Assembly: GCA_022575985.1 (NCBI GenBank) | Contig: JAKSXM010000014.1 | Span: 13,640,001-13,704,000, forward strand | Direction: 5' to 3' | Origin: Anagrus nilaparvatae | Taxonomy: Eukaryota; Arthropoda; Insecta; Hymenoptera; Mymaridae | Length of the DNA: 64,000 bases | Shown: piece by piece, positions 1 through 11,030 of the stretch | Layout of the letters: every line of letters begins with the position of its first letter | Numbering within the stretch: position 1 is the stretch's first letter | Position numbers and translations under genes: made by a program | The notes under the pieces: model-generated | Told to the model about the DNA's origin: nothing | Databases searched by the model: none | What the model saw: only the letters and a program-made list of their open reading frames with translations

Positions 1-805
1 GTGAGCGTAAAAATAGGGCTTATCAGGGCTAAATGGAACCTATAGAATTTACTATTCTTATATTTACCTTTTAAGGGTAATTTTTAAGAGCACAGAAGCA
101 TTTTAGCTCAAAACAAATTCAAAAAATGGAATTATTAGTAAAATTTACCTATTAGAACCGATTTGGAACTAAAAAAACAATATTTGATGTTTTTGGGAAA
201 AACTACCCCTAGTTGCAATATCAGGGTTAAAATCCAATTAAATATCCCATAAACCTAAAAAATGTAAGTAAGTAAAAATGTAAGTTTTTTGCACAAATAA
301 GTAAATTTAAATGTTTTTTGGTATCATTTTTTTTTTTATATTGATTTTTCCGTCATTTTTATTTTAGCCCCTCTTTTGCCCCCCTTATCTGTATTTTCGG
401 GGCATTTAAAAGGGTTGTAAGTAAAATCTTACTTCAGATTAGGTAAGAGCATGAAATTTAATATAGACATGTAATTTAAAAGCCTCTATCTATACGGGAA
501 CCTATTTTTTTTTTTGACTTTCCGTTAACGTCCGCTTGGGCGTAAATGGGTTAACCTAGTCGAGAAATCCATTTTAGAAAGGTTTTATCGAATTTTAAGT
601 TTTCGTTATATAGTTGTTCATTCATTCGTATAACGCGAATAAAGTTCGGTTATAAGGGAATCAATTTGTGTTTTCGCAATAAAATCTAACCTAAAATTAG
701 GAACTCACATTTTCAATAACTAATTTCCTTCGACTCACGTACTTTTAACCTAAAATTGCATGCTTTCACGTGAAAACAGCGTGAATCAAATACAGAATAG
801 GCCTG
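1..805. other. AT-rich sequence, no gene seen
   Basis: I see no reading frame, repeat array or RNA gene that I can support in this stretch. It is AT-rich with homopolymer runs, and looks like decayed intergenic or repeat DNA. Confidence 0.5.
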
Positions 806-1159
806 CAGCGTTGATTTGGAATTATTCCATTTTACATTTTTTACATTTTCATGTAGTCACCTTGTATAAAAATTGAATATTTGTTCACAATTTCACTTTG
901 TTTATTTTGTTGGTTAATAAACTATAATTAGTTATAAAACCGTAAAACCTTTATAATTATGCCGGAAAAATTTTTCATTAGTTGCTTTTTAAATAAAAAT
1001 TAATTTATAATACTTTTCTTGAAATTAATTAATATTATCTAATCAATATTTTCGTATGCCCAAAATATAAACAGAGTGAACTCGGTGACGAGAAATTCGA
1101 TTTTTACACAGAGTGAAAAAAATAAAAAATTAGAATATAATAATTCCAAATCAACGCTG
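806..1159. repeat. 354-bp segment bounded by 21-bp inverted repeat (MITE-like)
   Basis: The 21 bases at 806-826 (starting CAGCGTTGATTTGG) are repeated in perfect inverted form at 1139-1159. The interior is AT-rich and non-coding. A perfect 21-bp inverted pair 354 bp apart is typical of a small non-autonomous DNA transposon. I could not find a clear target duplication, so this class is an inference. Confidence 0.4.
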
Positions 1160-1368
1160 GTGCTCTCTGAATTTACCAGCACTGATAATAGTCGGGGCCT
1201 AGGTGTAAAAAAAGGCCAAACCTCTGAAAACCACGACCCTGGCTGACTTACGATGAAACGTATGGGAATCTCTTCAGATAGGCCTAAAGAACATTGAATA
1301 CAATGAATAAACTTGCGCTGGAGAAAATTGGGTGAAATTACCCCCAATTTCCCCCTCCCCTTAAGCCC

Positions 1369-3755
1369 TAAAATTTAAATTGATCTTTTTTTGTAAATTT
1401 AACGACCCCTAGTAGGTTTTTTGGCTCACTGAACACGAATATGATATCGGTTTTTAATGAAAATGATTCAGTTGCCCACAATAGGCAACTTCAGGTTAAT
1501 TTTTGGGTATTTTTAAATAGATCTTTTTTAGTAATTTTAACGACCCCCAGTAAGTTTTTTGGGTCACTGATCACGAATATGATATCGGTTTTCATTAAAA
1601 ATGCTTGAGGTGCCTGCAATCGGCAACTTTAGGCGTTTTCTTTCACTTTAACGACCCTTAGTAAGTTTTTTTGGTCGCAAAATCCTAATTTCATGCAGAA
1701 AATTATATTTAAGGGTTGCAACCCCCGGATTTTAAAGAAAGCGCTAAAAAATGTCTCGTTCTTAATAAATCTCAACAGCATAAAGATTGACCTGTGATGC
1801 GAAGGTATGACTTTTTCATATTTACTTTCGTCTTCATCTGCAAGTTTACAAAATGCATCCATAACTCTGTATGCAGCTTTTAACTAAAATTAAAACAAAA
1901 AAAAAAGAACTTATATAATTAATAAAACTTCAAAATGAATAAATTTGATTTTTATTTGACTTTTTCTTTACGTATTAAAAAATATTAAGGTTGAATCAGG
2001 TGGATAATAATTTCATTTTTTTATTTAAAATTTCTGGAAATCTAAACTTCTGGAATCTTTAATTCTTATATCAATTTATCAAGTTATATGTCCCTTAGAA
2101 TTTTAAAAAAAAATTTTGTAAAATTATTGACAGCAGACGGAGACATTAGAGCTTGAAATTTCATTTATTTTTCAGCTACTAAATTAATCAAGACTTTTTT
2201 ACAAAGCTTCCAATTTTAAAAATCTGTGAATATAATATTTAGGACATTATTTAGCATCGATTCACTGAAAAAATTTCATTTTCTAACAATAATTTAAAAT
2301 ACTAGATACAGATAAAGAGTGATCCAAAAAACTAAAGGTCGTTAAAATTACAAAAAAAGATCTATTTAAAAATTCCCAAAAATTAACCTGAAGTTGCCAA
2401 TTGTGGGCAACTTAATCATTTTCGTTAAAAGCCGATATCATATTCGTGATCAGTGACCCAGAAAACCTACTAGGGGTCGTTAAAATTACAAAAAAAGATC
2501 TATTTAAAAATACCCAAAGATTAACCTGAAGTTGCCTATTGTGGGCAACTGAATCATTTTCGGTAAAACCCGATATCATATTCGTGTTCAGTGACCCAAA
2601 AAACCTAATAGTGGTCGTTAATATTAAAAAAAAAGATCTATTTAAAAATACCCAAAAATTAACGTGAAATTGCCTATTAGGGGCAACTAAATCATTTTCG
2701 TTAAAACCCGATAACAAATTCGTGTTCAGTGACCCAAAAAACCTACTAGGGATCGTTAAAATTAAAAAAAAAGATCTATTTAAAAATAACTAATAATTAA
2801 CCTGAAGTTGCCTATTGTGGGCAACTAAATCATTTTCGTTAAAACCCGATATCATATTCGTGTTCAGTGACCTAAAAAACCTACTAGGGGTTGTTAAAAT
2901 TACAAAAAAAGATCTATTTAAAAATACCCAAAAATTAACCTGAAGTTGCCTATTGTGGGCAACTAAATCATTTTCGTTAAAACCCGATATCATATTCGTG
3001 TTCAGTGACCTAAAAAACCTACTAGGGGTCGTTAAAATTACAAAAAAAGATCTATTTAAAAATACCCAAAAATTAACCTGAAGTTGCCTATTGTGGGCAA
3101 CTAAATCATTTTCGTTAAAACCCGACATCATATTCGTGTTCAGTGACCCAAAAAACCTACTAGTGGTCGCTAATATTACAAAAAAGATCTATTTAAAAAT
3201 ACCCAAAAATTAACCTGAAGTTGCCTATTGTGGGCAACTGAATCATTTTCGGTAAAACCCGATATCATATTCGTGTTCAGTGACCCAAAAAACCTACTAG
3301 GGATCGTTAAAATTACAAAAAAAGATCTATTTAAAAATAACTAAAAATTAACCTGAAGTTGCCTATTGTGGGCAACTAAATCATTTTCGTTAAAACCCGA
3401 TATCATATTCGTGTTCAGCGACCCAAAAAATCTTATAGGGGTCGTTAAAATTACAAAAAAAGATCTATTTAAAAATACGTAAAAATTAACCTGAAGTTGC
3501 CTATTGTGGGCAACTGAATCATTTTCGGTAAAACCCGATATCATATTTGTGTTCAGTAACCCAAAAAACCTACTTGGGGTCTTTACAATTACAAAAAAAA
3601 GATCTATTTAAAAATACCCAAAAATTAACTTGAAGTTGCTTATTGTGGGCAACTGAATCATTTTCGGTAAAACCCGATATCATATTCGTGTTCAGTGACC
3701 CAAAAAACCTACTAGGGGTCGCTAAATTTACAAAAAAATATCAATTTAAATTTTA
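1369..3755. mobile_element. Fold-back element with arms made of 138-bp tandem repeats
   Basis: The left arm (1369-1678, about two units) and right arm (2318-3755, about ten units) carry the same 138-bp unit in opposite orientation. The outermost bases match as inverted repeats (TAAAATTTAAATTG at 1369; its reverse complement ends at 3755) and similarity stops there on both sides, which defines the ends. A non-repeated ~640-bp core lies between the arms. Known fold-back transposons have long inverted repeats built of direct subrepeats. The flanking bases allow a TA target duplication but do not prove it. No transposase is present. Confidence 0.6.
2318..3755. repeat. 138-bp tandem repeat array, about 10 copies
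   Basis: The motif CCTGAAGTTGCC and its variants recur at 2387, 2525, 2663, 2801, 2939, 3077, 3214, 3352, 3490 and 3629, a spacing of 137-139 bp. Each unit holds AAAAGATCTATTTAAAAA and a short hairpin (GTTGCC, six-base loop, GGCAAC). Because 138 is a multiple of three, the minus strand shows repetitive open frames of about 46 residues per unit. These follow from the period and are not evidence of a gene. Confidence 0.85.
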
Positions 3756-4491
3756 ATAACGAAAAAATAAACACATGCATAATATTAACATTTTTATAGT
3801 ATGGAAATAATATAAAAATTGACGCGCGTCTGTAAAATTGGGATAACTTTGTTAAAAAAAAACGTAATTAAAAAATAAAATAATAGTGAAGATCCTGATG
3901 AAATTTTGAATATTATGGTCTAAGTTTTATATATATTCATAAAATCAATAAAGCGCAAACTAACTCACCTTAGATCATTTTCCTGCGGGGATATAACTTG
4001 AGTAAAGCATGCTAACGCATGCTTCACTCAGACTAATTATAATAATAATCAAGTAAATAAAATCGCGCGCCTAAAAACATTGTGCGACGTTGTCGTACTT
4101 TTTTTTTTATTTAAGCTACCACGAAAAATGATCTGTAAAAATACCGTAATTTTAATTGTCAAGCGATCAACCATAAGTGAAAAAATATAAAATCATAATT
4201 TTTGCATATTTTAGAATCTCGCGTAAAATGCATTTTTAGTAAATAGGCTAATTAAAAATTAAAGAAAAATGAAAAATCCACATTGAGACTCTATAGCAGG
4301 CTTATTTTAAAGTCGTTCAAAACAGGTTTCAAGTAGATAGCTCAAAAACTCAGTCCAAGAGCGATTTTTGTCCATTTTGCCACACTGTGCGCCAGACGTA
4401 TAGCAGCAGCACTGCCTAGTGCTCACGAGCGCCGCGTATTCCAGATGTAGTATGAAGTAAAATAAGCCTAAAAATCGCGACCAAAGATTAA
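3756..4491. other. AT-rich spacer with one small hairpin
   Basis: No gene is supported. A short near-perfect inverted repeat lies at 4000-4029 (GAGTAAAGCATGC, loop, GCATGCTTCACTC). The rest is AT-rich except for a GC-richer patch near 4370-4440 with no coding signal that I trust. Confidence 0.4.
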
Positions 4492-5087
4492 GGGTGTATT
4501 CGAAAATGATTTTTAGTAACAAATTTATGTTGGAACAAATTCTATAGACTTTTTTTCTGGGGATAAAATTGGGGAAGGTGAAATTTTTTTGAAACTGATG
4601 TTCGTAAATGACAGCGAGATTTTGGAGGATTTGAACAAACTAGGGGTCGCGAGCTGCGTAATTACTTCGATTTCGTTATAAAAATATTAAGAGTATAAAC
4701 GATGCAGAATTATTATTTTTCTTTTGACAATGACAATTGAATTTCAATCCATATTGTGAGTGTATTTATGCGAATGGCGAAAAAAATTTTTATTTTGTAA
4801 AAAAAGCATTGTCAAAAGAAAAATAATAATCATTGACATATACCTGTGTCAATGATAATAATAGATTGTAATAATAATTCTCTATTGTTTATACTCTTAA
4901 TATTTTTATAACGAAATCGAAGCAATTACGCTGCTCGCGACCCCTAGTTTGTTCAAATCCTTCAAAATCTCACTGTCATTTACGAACAGTTTTTTTTCAC
5001 CTCCCTCCCTTTTATCCCCAGAAAAAAAGTCTAGAGAATTTGTTCCAACATAAATTTGGTTACTAAAAATCATTTTCGAATAGACCC
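4492..5087. mobile_element. ~596-bp palindromic fold-back element
   Basis: The left arm starts GGGTGTATTCGAAAATGA and the right arm ends with TCATTTTCGAATAGACCC. The arms stay inverted-complementary through the CTAGGGGTCGCGAGC region (about 4640 against 4940) and through the segments near 4680-4697 and 4888-4905, around a loop of about 100-150 bp. The arms differ by scattered substitutions and small indels, so this is an old copy. It has no coding capacity. I could not identify a convincing target duplication. Confidence 0.6.
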
Positions 5088-5328
5088 TTTTTTTAATGAG
5101 CTACATGCCGAGCTAGCAGAAGATAAGCAGGTAATTTCCCTCCTTTATTATTATGCCATTTTGCAGCTGTACTATTCAAAGTAAAAAAGTATCACACCTC
5201 AGTGAGAAAAATGTCCTCATTTAGTACTCATTGAGAGCTCAGAGGAGTTCCTAGCGTTGCTTCAATTTAATTATAATGTACTCGGTCGGTATTCTCAAGA
5301 AGCTCATTTTATTTAAGTTTATGTTGTT

Positions 5329-6785
5329 ATGTTCGGTATTTTGGCTAGTTTATTTTATAGTTACTTTGCAAAAGAGCGCATTATTGTTCAATTCGCGATT
5401 AGTATGAAAACTACAACTCTAATGTACGGGAATATATTTAGGTATTTTATAAATGAAGAGACTTCGTATTTTTATGTTAAAATGTAATTGACTGTTTATT
5501 GACTTTTCAAGATGAATGTAAGTTCTTTGAAAGCCGGATACGAAGTGCCGCGTAGTCGATGCGTTTTGGAATGCTGCGTGTTGAGATCCATCCCTTCTCC
5601 TAGATAGGTCCTATTGTTTTATAATCTCTTCTAATTTTTGGAGGCTTCGATGTGTGCAGCTGCATCGAGAAGCCGACAAACAACTTGTGACGTAATTGTT
5701 TTAGATTTTCCTGGACAAGTCATCATTTACATTTTTATGTTATTTACCGTTTTAAATTCTTCTTACATTTTTGTGACTTTTTTATATTATGTCATTATAA
5801 TATTCTCAAGTAACTTTTAATTATTTAGATATTTTTATGTAACTTAATATTAAATATATTTTAGCGAAAAATTAAAGGGCATATAAGCAATAAGCTTTAT
5901 AATATTTTTAAATGCAAAATTACCTATGTTTTAATAAAAAGTTAAATTACCGCTCTGTTGTCGGTTTTAACAGTTTTACCCAAAAGTTACTAAATTGCAA
6001 ATACTAATACATACTCATACAATATATGCGCTATAGCTAGCATATATACATTACAATGTTCGGTATTTTGGCTAGTTTTTTTTATAGTTACTTTGCAAAA
6101 GAGCGCGTTATGTCCAATTCGCGAATAGTTTGGAAACTACAACTCTAATGTACGGAAAGACTTTTAGGTATTTTATAAATGAAGAGATTTCGTATTTTTT
6201 ATGTTAAAATGTAATTGACTGTTTATTGACTTTTTGAGATAAATGTAAGTTCCTTGAAAGCTGGATACGAAGTGCCGCGTCATCGATGCGTTTTGGAATG
6301 CTCCGTGTTGAGATCCATCCCTTCTCCTAAACAGGCCCTATTGTTTTATAATCTATTCTAGTTTTTGGAGGCTTCGATGTGTGCAGCTGCATCGAGAAGC
6401 CGACAAAAAAAATTGTGACGTACTTGTTTTTGGTTTTTGTGTACAAGTCATCCTCATTTACATTTTTATCTTATTTACTGTTTTAAATTCTTCTTACATT
6501 GTTGTGTTTTTTATGTTACGTCATTATAATATTCTCAAGTAACTTTTAATTATTTAAATATTTTTATGTAACTTAATATTAAATATATTTTAGCGAAAAA
6601 TTAAAGGGCATATAAACAATGAGCTTCATATTATTTTAAAATGCAGAATTTACTTATGTTTTAATGAAAAGTTAAATTACCGCCTTGTTGTTTTAACAGT
6701 TTTACCCAAGAGTTATTAAATTGAAATTACTAATACATACTCATACAATATATGTGCTATAGCTAGCATATATACATTACAATAT
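5329..6785. repeat. Tandem duplication, period 727 bp
   Basis: Two direct copies (about 5329-6057 and 6056-6785) begin ATGTTCGGTATTTTGGCTAG and end in CTAGCATATATACATTACAA. They differ by scattered substitutions and short indels, roughly one in fifteen bases by eye. Each copy contains a GC-richer core with the palindromic stretch ATGTGTGCAGCTGCATCGAG. No open frame is conserved between copies, so I treat it as a non-coding duplication. Confidence 0.7.
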
Positions 6786-7523
6786 GAAGATTTTGCGAGT
6801 TCATTAAGACTTCCTAAACTATACTTTTTTTTAGTTTTAGTTCATGAACTTCAAAATTTTGTACAAAATTATAATTATTAATTTTATTTTTTTATTTTTT
6901 TTTATTTTATTGTATTAAAAAATGAAAAATGGACTAAGTAAGGTATGAAGCAAGAGTAAATGAAAGAAATTGTTAATAAAAAACCCTTTATTTGTAGTTT
7001 AGTTTTTTCACATTAAGCAAATGTTTCAAAATACGTATATTATAATATAAATAATAAGGATGCAATTATTTTATGATGCAAAACGAATATTATTATAATT
7101 ATTTAGTTGAAATATTTTTTATCAAACTAAGACTTAAATTATATATTTGAGCGGCCCGCTAGAATATGGGCGCATAAAATTTTTATATAATAAAATGAAG
7201 GACAGTGAGGCACAGTAAGAATATGAAAATGCTACCACGCGCGTATATAAAATCGGGTACTTTTGAGAGCCCCCTTAATTTCATAATAAAATTGTGTTTT
7301 TTTGTTTTTTTTTTAATACAAATTTTTTTAGTAAAATAAAAATAAAAAAATTTTTACCAAAATAAGAAAAATATTCATTTATTATGACGTAAAAAAAAAT
7401 TATTTTTATAAAAACAATATATTTATTGCATTTTTTTTATACTTTGGAATACATTACTTAGCACATTAATATTATAATACATACATGATTGAATACACTT
7501 TTAATTTTTTAACACATTTATAA
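6786..7523. other. AT-rich sequence, no gene seen
   Basis: Homopolymer-rich AT sequence. A short GC-richer patch near 7200-7270 has no recognisable coding or RNA signal. Confidence 0.4.
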
Positions 7524-7769
7524 TCAAAAACATAAACTTATAACAGAATTATTTTTTTTTTTTTTGTTATTATTTTCATTATTTTCATTATTATTGTTCT
7601 TCTTATTAATTGCATTAGCTTTTGTCCCAACATTTTCAAAGTGCTGCAAAATTAAATTTTTATTTTCTGGACTTAAGAATCGACACAATTTTGTATCATC
7701 TCTAATCTTATCTTGCTGAACTTCTACCTTTTTGACTTCAATTTTTTTCACTTGATTAAAATCAATCAC
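7524..7769 (-). CDS. Hypothetical open frame with Asn/Lys-rich tail
   Basis: An 81-codon minus-strand frame. The first ~50 residues are of mixed composition (for example VKKIEVKKVEVQQDKIRDD) and do not look like random AT-rich translation. The end is low-complexity Asn/Glu/Lys from ATT-type repeats. The same frame stays open upstream to about 7820, where the palindromic element at 7819-8418 begins. The frame could be a terminal exon, a broken gene whose 5' part was separated by that element, or chance. I do not recognise the protein and assign no function. Confidence 0.25.
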   Translation of the reverse strand: MIDFNQVKKIEVKKVEVQQDKIRDDTKLCRFLSPENKNLILQHFENVGTKANAINKKNNNNENNENNNKKKKNNSVISLCF

Positions 7770-7818
7770 AGTAATTTTAGTATGCTTAGGTTCATCATCA
7801 AAATGAACGTAAGAATCT

Positions 7819-8418
7819 AAACAACAAAAACATTTACATGTAAAAATTACGCAAGTTTTCTATGTGTGCTTGTATTTTGGCCTTTGTTTTTAGCTGTAAA
7901 AATTTTTCACTGCTAAAGTTTTTAGATCTGAAAAACTTTACGCAAGTTTTAAATATTAAAATACATATTATCTAAATTTGCTATATTGAAAATTACCAAT
8001 TATTATTTGAAGCGAATTGACCCATAATTAATCCAACTTACAATTATCAAAGATTATTTAAAAAAACTTGTCAGGCCGTTAATTAATTATGGAAAATGGA
8101 TATATTTATTTTGCAAATTTTACAAATTAAGTTTCAAATTTTTAATTTTTTTTTACTTGGCGGCCTGGCAAGTTTTTACAAATAATTTTTGATAATTGTA
8201 AGTTGGATTAATTATGGGTCAATTCGCTTCAAATAATAATTGGTAATTTTCAATATAGCAAATTTAGATAATATGTATTTTAATATTTAAAACTTGCGTA
8301 AAGTTTTTCAGATCTAAAAACTTTAACAGTGAAAAATTTTTACAGCTAAAAACAAAGGCCAAAATACAAGCACACATAGAAAACTTGCGTAATTTTTACA
8401 TGTAAATGTTTTTGTTGT
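7819..8418. mobile_element. ~600-bp palindromic element (MITE-like)
   Basis: Arms of about 265 bp (7820-8085 and 8156-8418) are almost perfect inverted complements around a ~70-bp spacer. The ends read AACAACAAAAACATTTACAT on the left, with the complement on the right. GTAAGAATCT (7809-7818) precedes it and GTAAGATCT follows it, an imperfect 9-10 bp direct repeat that could be a target duplication of the Mutator/MULE size class. There is no internal gene, so it would be a non-autonomous fold-back element. Confidence 0.6.
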
Positions 8419-8604
8419 TGTAAGATCTCATTCATTTCATTAAAGTATATTAAAAAACTATTCCACAGTCAAATTGGAGTTTTTTCTACAATATAAAGCT
8501 ATGATTAAATCCCTTCCTACTATTAATTATTATTATTATTATGGTTTCTTAGCTCTCTATGTGCTATACTTCTTCCTTTCGTTCAACTTAATACTATATT
8601 ATTT
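8419..8604. other. AT-rich spacer with short ATT microsatellite
   Basis: Contains a short ATT run near 8523-8541. I see no gene. Confidence 0.4.
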
Positions 8605-8729
8605 TTGAAAATACCGCCGATGGTCTCCCAGTTGTACGCTTTGTGCAACTGGGCGGTCATGGAAATTGGCGGGTTTTTAAGGCCCGAAAACACTCCATGG
8701 CTGATGCAAGATTCACAAGATTCCCTTGA

Positions 8730-8764
<35 letters not shown>

Positions 8765-8787
8765 ATAATAATAATAATAATAATAAC
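8605..8787 (+). repeat. Probable LINE 3' end: hairpin, poly-A run and AAT microsatellite
   Basis: A GC-richer ~120-bp stretch carries a perfect 8-bp stem (CCCAGTTG at 8627-8634 and CAACTGGG at 8646-8653). It runs directly into about 30 adenines and then about nine AAT units ending near 8787. A hairpin followed by poly-A and then the GC-rich start of another leader is what a non-LTR retrotransposon 3' terminus abutting another insertion looks like. The upstream body is not recognisable, so this is an inference. Confidence 0.4.
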
Positions 8788-9234
8788 TCCGCTGTACCGG
8801 TCCCAAGCCCGGAGCCTCATAAGGCTGAGGAAGGAGGAGGGTGGTTCAGGCCGCCTTTTTTCAAGGTTGAACTAGAATCAAGGATATAGGATATAGCTCT
8901 CTGGAACAACTGAGGCTGCCCTATAAATCGGTTCTCATGCCTTGCATTTCTCTGGGGACATGCTCTATACTGTACCCCATGCATTCATGTTAAGAATGCC
9001 GCAGACTGATCATAGTTATGCTATAAGCGGTTCTGGAATAACTGAGGCTGCCCTATAAACCGGGTTTTATGCCTTATCTTTCCCTCGAGCATTCTCGACA
9101 AGCATGCAGCCGCAGACTGCTATCCTAAAACTATCCTTGAGGAAGAGGCACATTAAAGGGGCTCCAAGGTTTCCTCCAATCTAATTGCGACTTAAGCCAC
9201 ATACAGGGTTGCCTTAGACCTGACGTATTGGCTC
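8788..9234 (+). mobile_element. R1-like LINE 5' leader, left part
   Basis: GC-rich sequence unlike its AT-rich surroundings. It contains two diverged subrepeats around AACTGAGGCTGCCCTATAAA (about 8910 and 9035), each followed by a GCCGCAGACTG-type motif. A third relative lies beyond the BEL insertion (about 17300). It ends at the GGCTC target site of the BEL element and continues at 17146. It looks like the untranslated leader of the LINE whose ORF1 begins near 17992. Confidence 0.5.
9230..9234. repeat. Target-site duplication GGCTC (left)
   Basis: GGCTC directly precedes the 5' LTR and is repeated directly after the 3' LTR at 17146-17150. Five-base duplications are usual for BEL/Pao integrases. 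Confidence 0.9.
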
Positions 9235-9526
9235 TGTTCAGTTATTATAGTACTTCTAATTTTTACGTTAAAAGACGGCGCTTCACGCACGCTTTTAGTA
9301 ATTAATATTAAAGAGAGGGATTAAAAGGACCCACGATTGATCGATGTCTTTTAGCTCCTCTCTCTTCCGTTTTACTCTTTTGTACGACCGGTCACGCGTT
9401 AATAATTAATCTCTTATATATATAAAGATTGTATTCAAGATGTATTCACTTTAATAAAGATTCACATTAAGATATTATTAAGTTAATTATTGTGTGTAAT
9501 TTATTTTATTGCATAATAACTAAATA
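9235..9526 (+). repeat. 5' LTR of BEL/Pao element
   Basis: 292 bp, starting TGTTCAGTTATTATAG and ending GCATAATAACTAAATA. It carries a TATA-like TATATATAAAG near 9415-9425 and an AATAAA polyadenylation signal at 9453-9458, about the spacing expected for a compact U3-R arrangement. It is identical by eye to the 3' LTR. Confidence 0.95.
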
Positions 9527-9538
9527 TGGTAGCAGAGC
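9527..9538 (+). promoter_or_regulatory. Primer binding site, initiator tRNA-Met
   Basis: TGGTAGCAGAGC follows the LTR directly. Its first 11 bases complement the 3' end of animal initiator tRNA-Met (..CUCUGCUACCA). This would prime minus-strand DNA synthesis. Confidence 0.8.
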
Positions 9539-10076
9539 AGGAACAATTATAAAAAGTGAACAAAAATATTAATTAATTATTTCATAAAAAGAAAATTTTT
9601 TATAGCGTGTACCGAGTTTCGTAAACTGAACCACGCGGAGATCAAATTCGAAATTAATCTTCGCAACATTTTCTTTTATGAACAAAAAAATCATAAAAAT
9701 ATTAAGTGTTCAGTGGTTCATTAAATTATTGCAAAATTATTGGAGCAATATTTGGTGACATTTTTTGTGTGTACTTATTAAGTTATATACATAAGTATAA
9801 GATTTTAACACACTTTTATATATATATATATATTCAAAACTCTACAAGAATAAAAACGTTCAAGCATCTTTGGTATTTCATAGAGAAAGAGAAAAGAGAT
9901 TACGTCAGCCTTTCACCTACTCATCAGCGCTTACTATACACAGAAAGATTTTGACAAGTATAGACCAGTCAACGGAAGCATTTCTTTTTTCATGAGAGGA
10001 ACGACTCTTTGTAGCAGTCAAGGTCGGTGACATCTAGTATAGTTAATTTCGTGTATTTATACACACATAAATATAC

Positions 10077-10109
<33 letters not shown>

Positions 10110-11030
10110 ATAATGAATAGTAATAAATATATGTTTATATATATATAAATATATACATAATCTAACACCATTTCATTTTTTATAATTAAATTTATTGATT
10201 TATTTAAATAATCAAATCAAATTATTATAAGTTGTTAAAATATTTAGTACTTATTTAATTAAGGGATATTTTTTTTATAATTATTATTATTATTATTAAT
10301 CATTATTGTCATTATTATTATTTTCTTTTGCCTTGTTTCATTTCAAAATATAATTTTTTTTCTTTTTTTGATTTATTAAAAAAAAAAAAAAAATAACAAC
10401 AAAAACAAAGGATCTTATAAATTTGGCAATTAAACAATAAATAAATCGATAATAATATAAAAATTAAGAATAATAAAAAAAAAAAAATATTGCTCCAAAA
10501 AATCAGCCATACACATCTTTTTAAAAAGCAGTATCGGTAGTTTTTTCCCTCTCCTTTACCACGGCTTTTTTTTATAAACATACAGTTCGGCCACGTATAT
10601 AGTAAGCGGTGTGATTTTGTTTTCTTTAATACAGTATAATCTCGTCTACAGCAAACATAGTAGCATTTATACCACACCTTTGTCTTACTATATATCAAAC
10701 ACTTACTGTACCATATATTCTTTTTCACATACAGCTGTATTATGCGTGTAGGCATTGCGACAATACAGTATATTCCTAGCATATGGGGTACTCGTTAAAG
10801 TAGTTTAGTAGCAATATAAATAGACACGATTTAAGAATTTTTCATAAGCTTACATTATACCCATATAGCAAACGTCATTTCTGTCATAATCAATAGCATA
10901 TACAGTAAAACCTTATTCTCAGCCAAGGATTAGGATAACTTAAAGCTTTTGACTTGGCATAATTCTTTTGTGGGTGGATCAATTAGTACATCCATTTTAT
11001 TTTTTTATTTTTTAACTATATAAATCCAAC
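9539..11030 (+). other. BEL/Pao leader, non-coding
   Basis: About 1.5 kb between the primer site and the polyprotein start. It is AT-rich with a TA microsatellite (about 10075-10160) and homopolymer runs. Such a long leader should contain the packaging signal, but I cannot point to one. No conserved reading frame is seen. Confidence 0.7.

Noticed and set aside
1039..1347. 102-codon minus-strand frame
   Set aside because: It overlaps one end of the 354-bp inverted-repeat segment, has no recognisable motif and ends in AT-rich translation.
2412..3544. Repetitive open frames of 46-residue units on the minus strand
   Set aside because: The period is 138 bp, a multiple of three, so any stop-free frame stays open. 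The frames start and stop at unit variants, and the array is part of a fold-back element.
10318..10782. 154-codon minus-strand frame in the BEL leader
   Set aside because: Low-complexity Phe/Lys/Tyr-rich translation of AT runs, with no motif.
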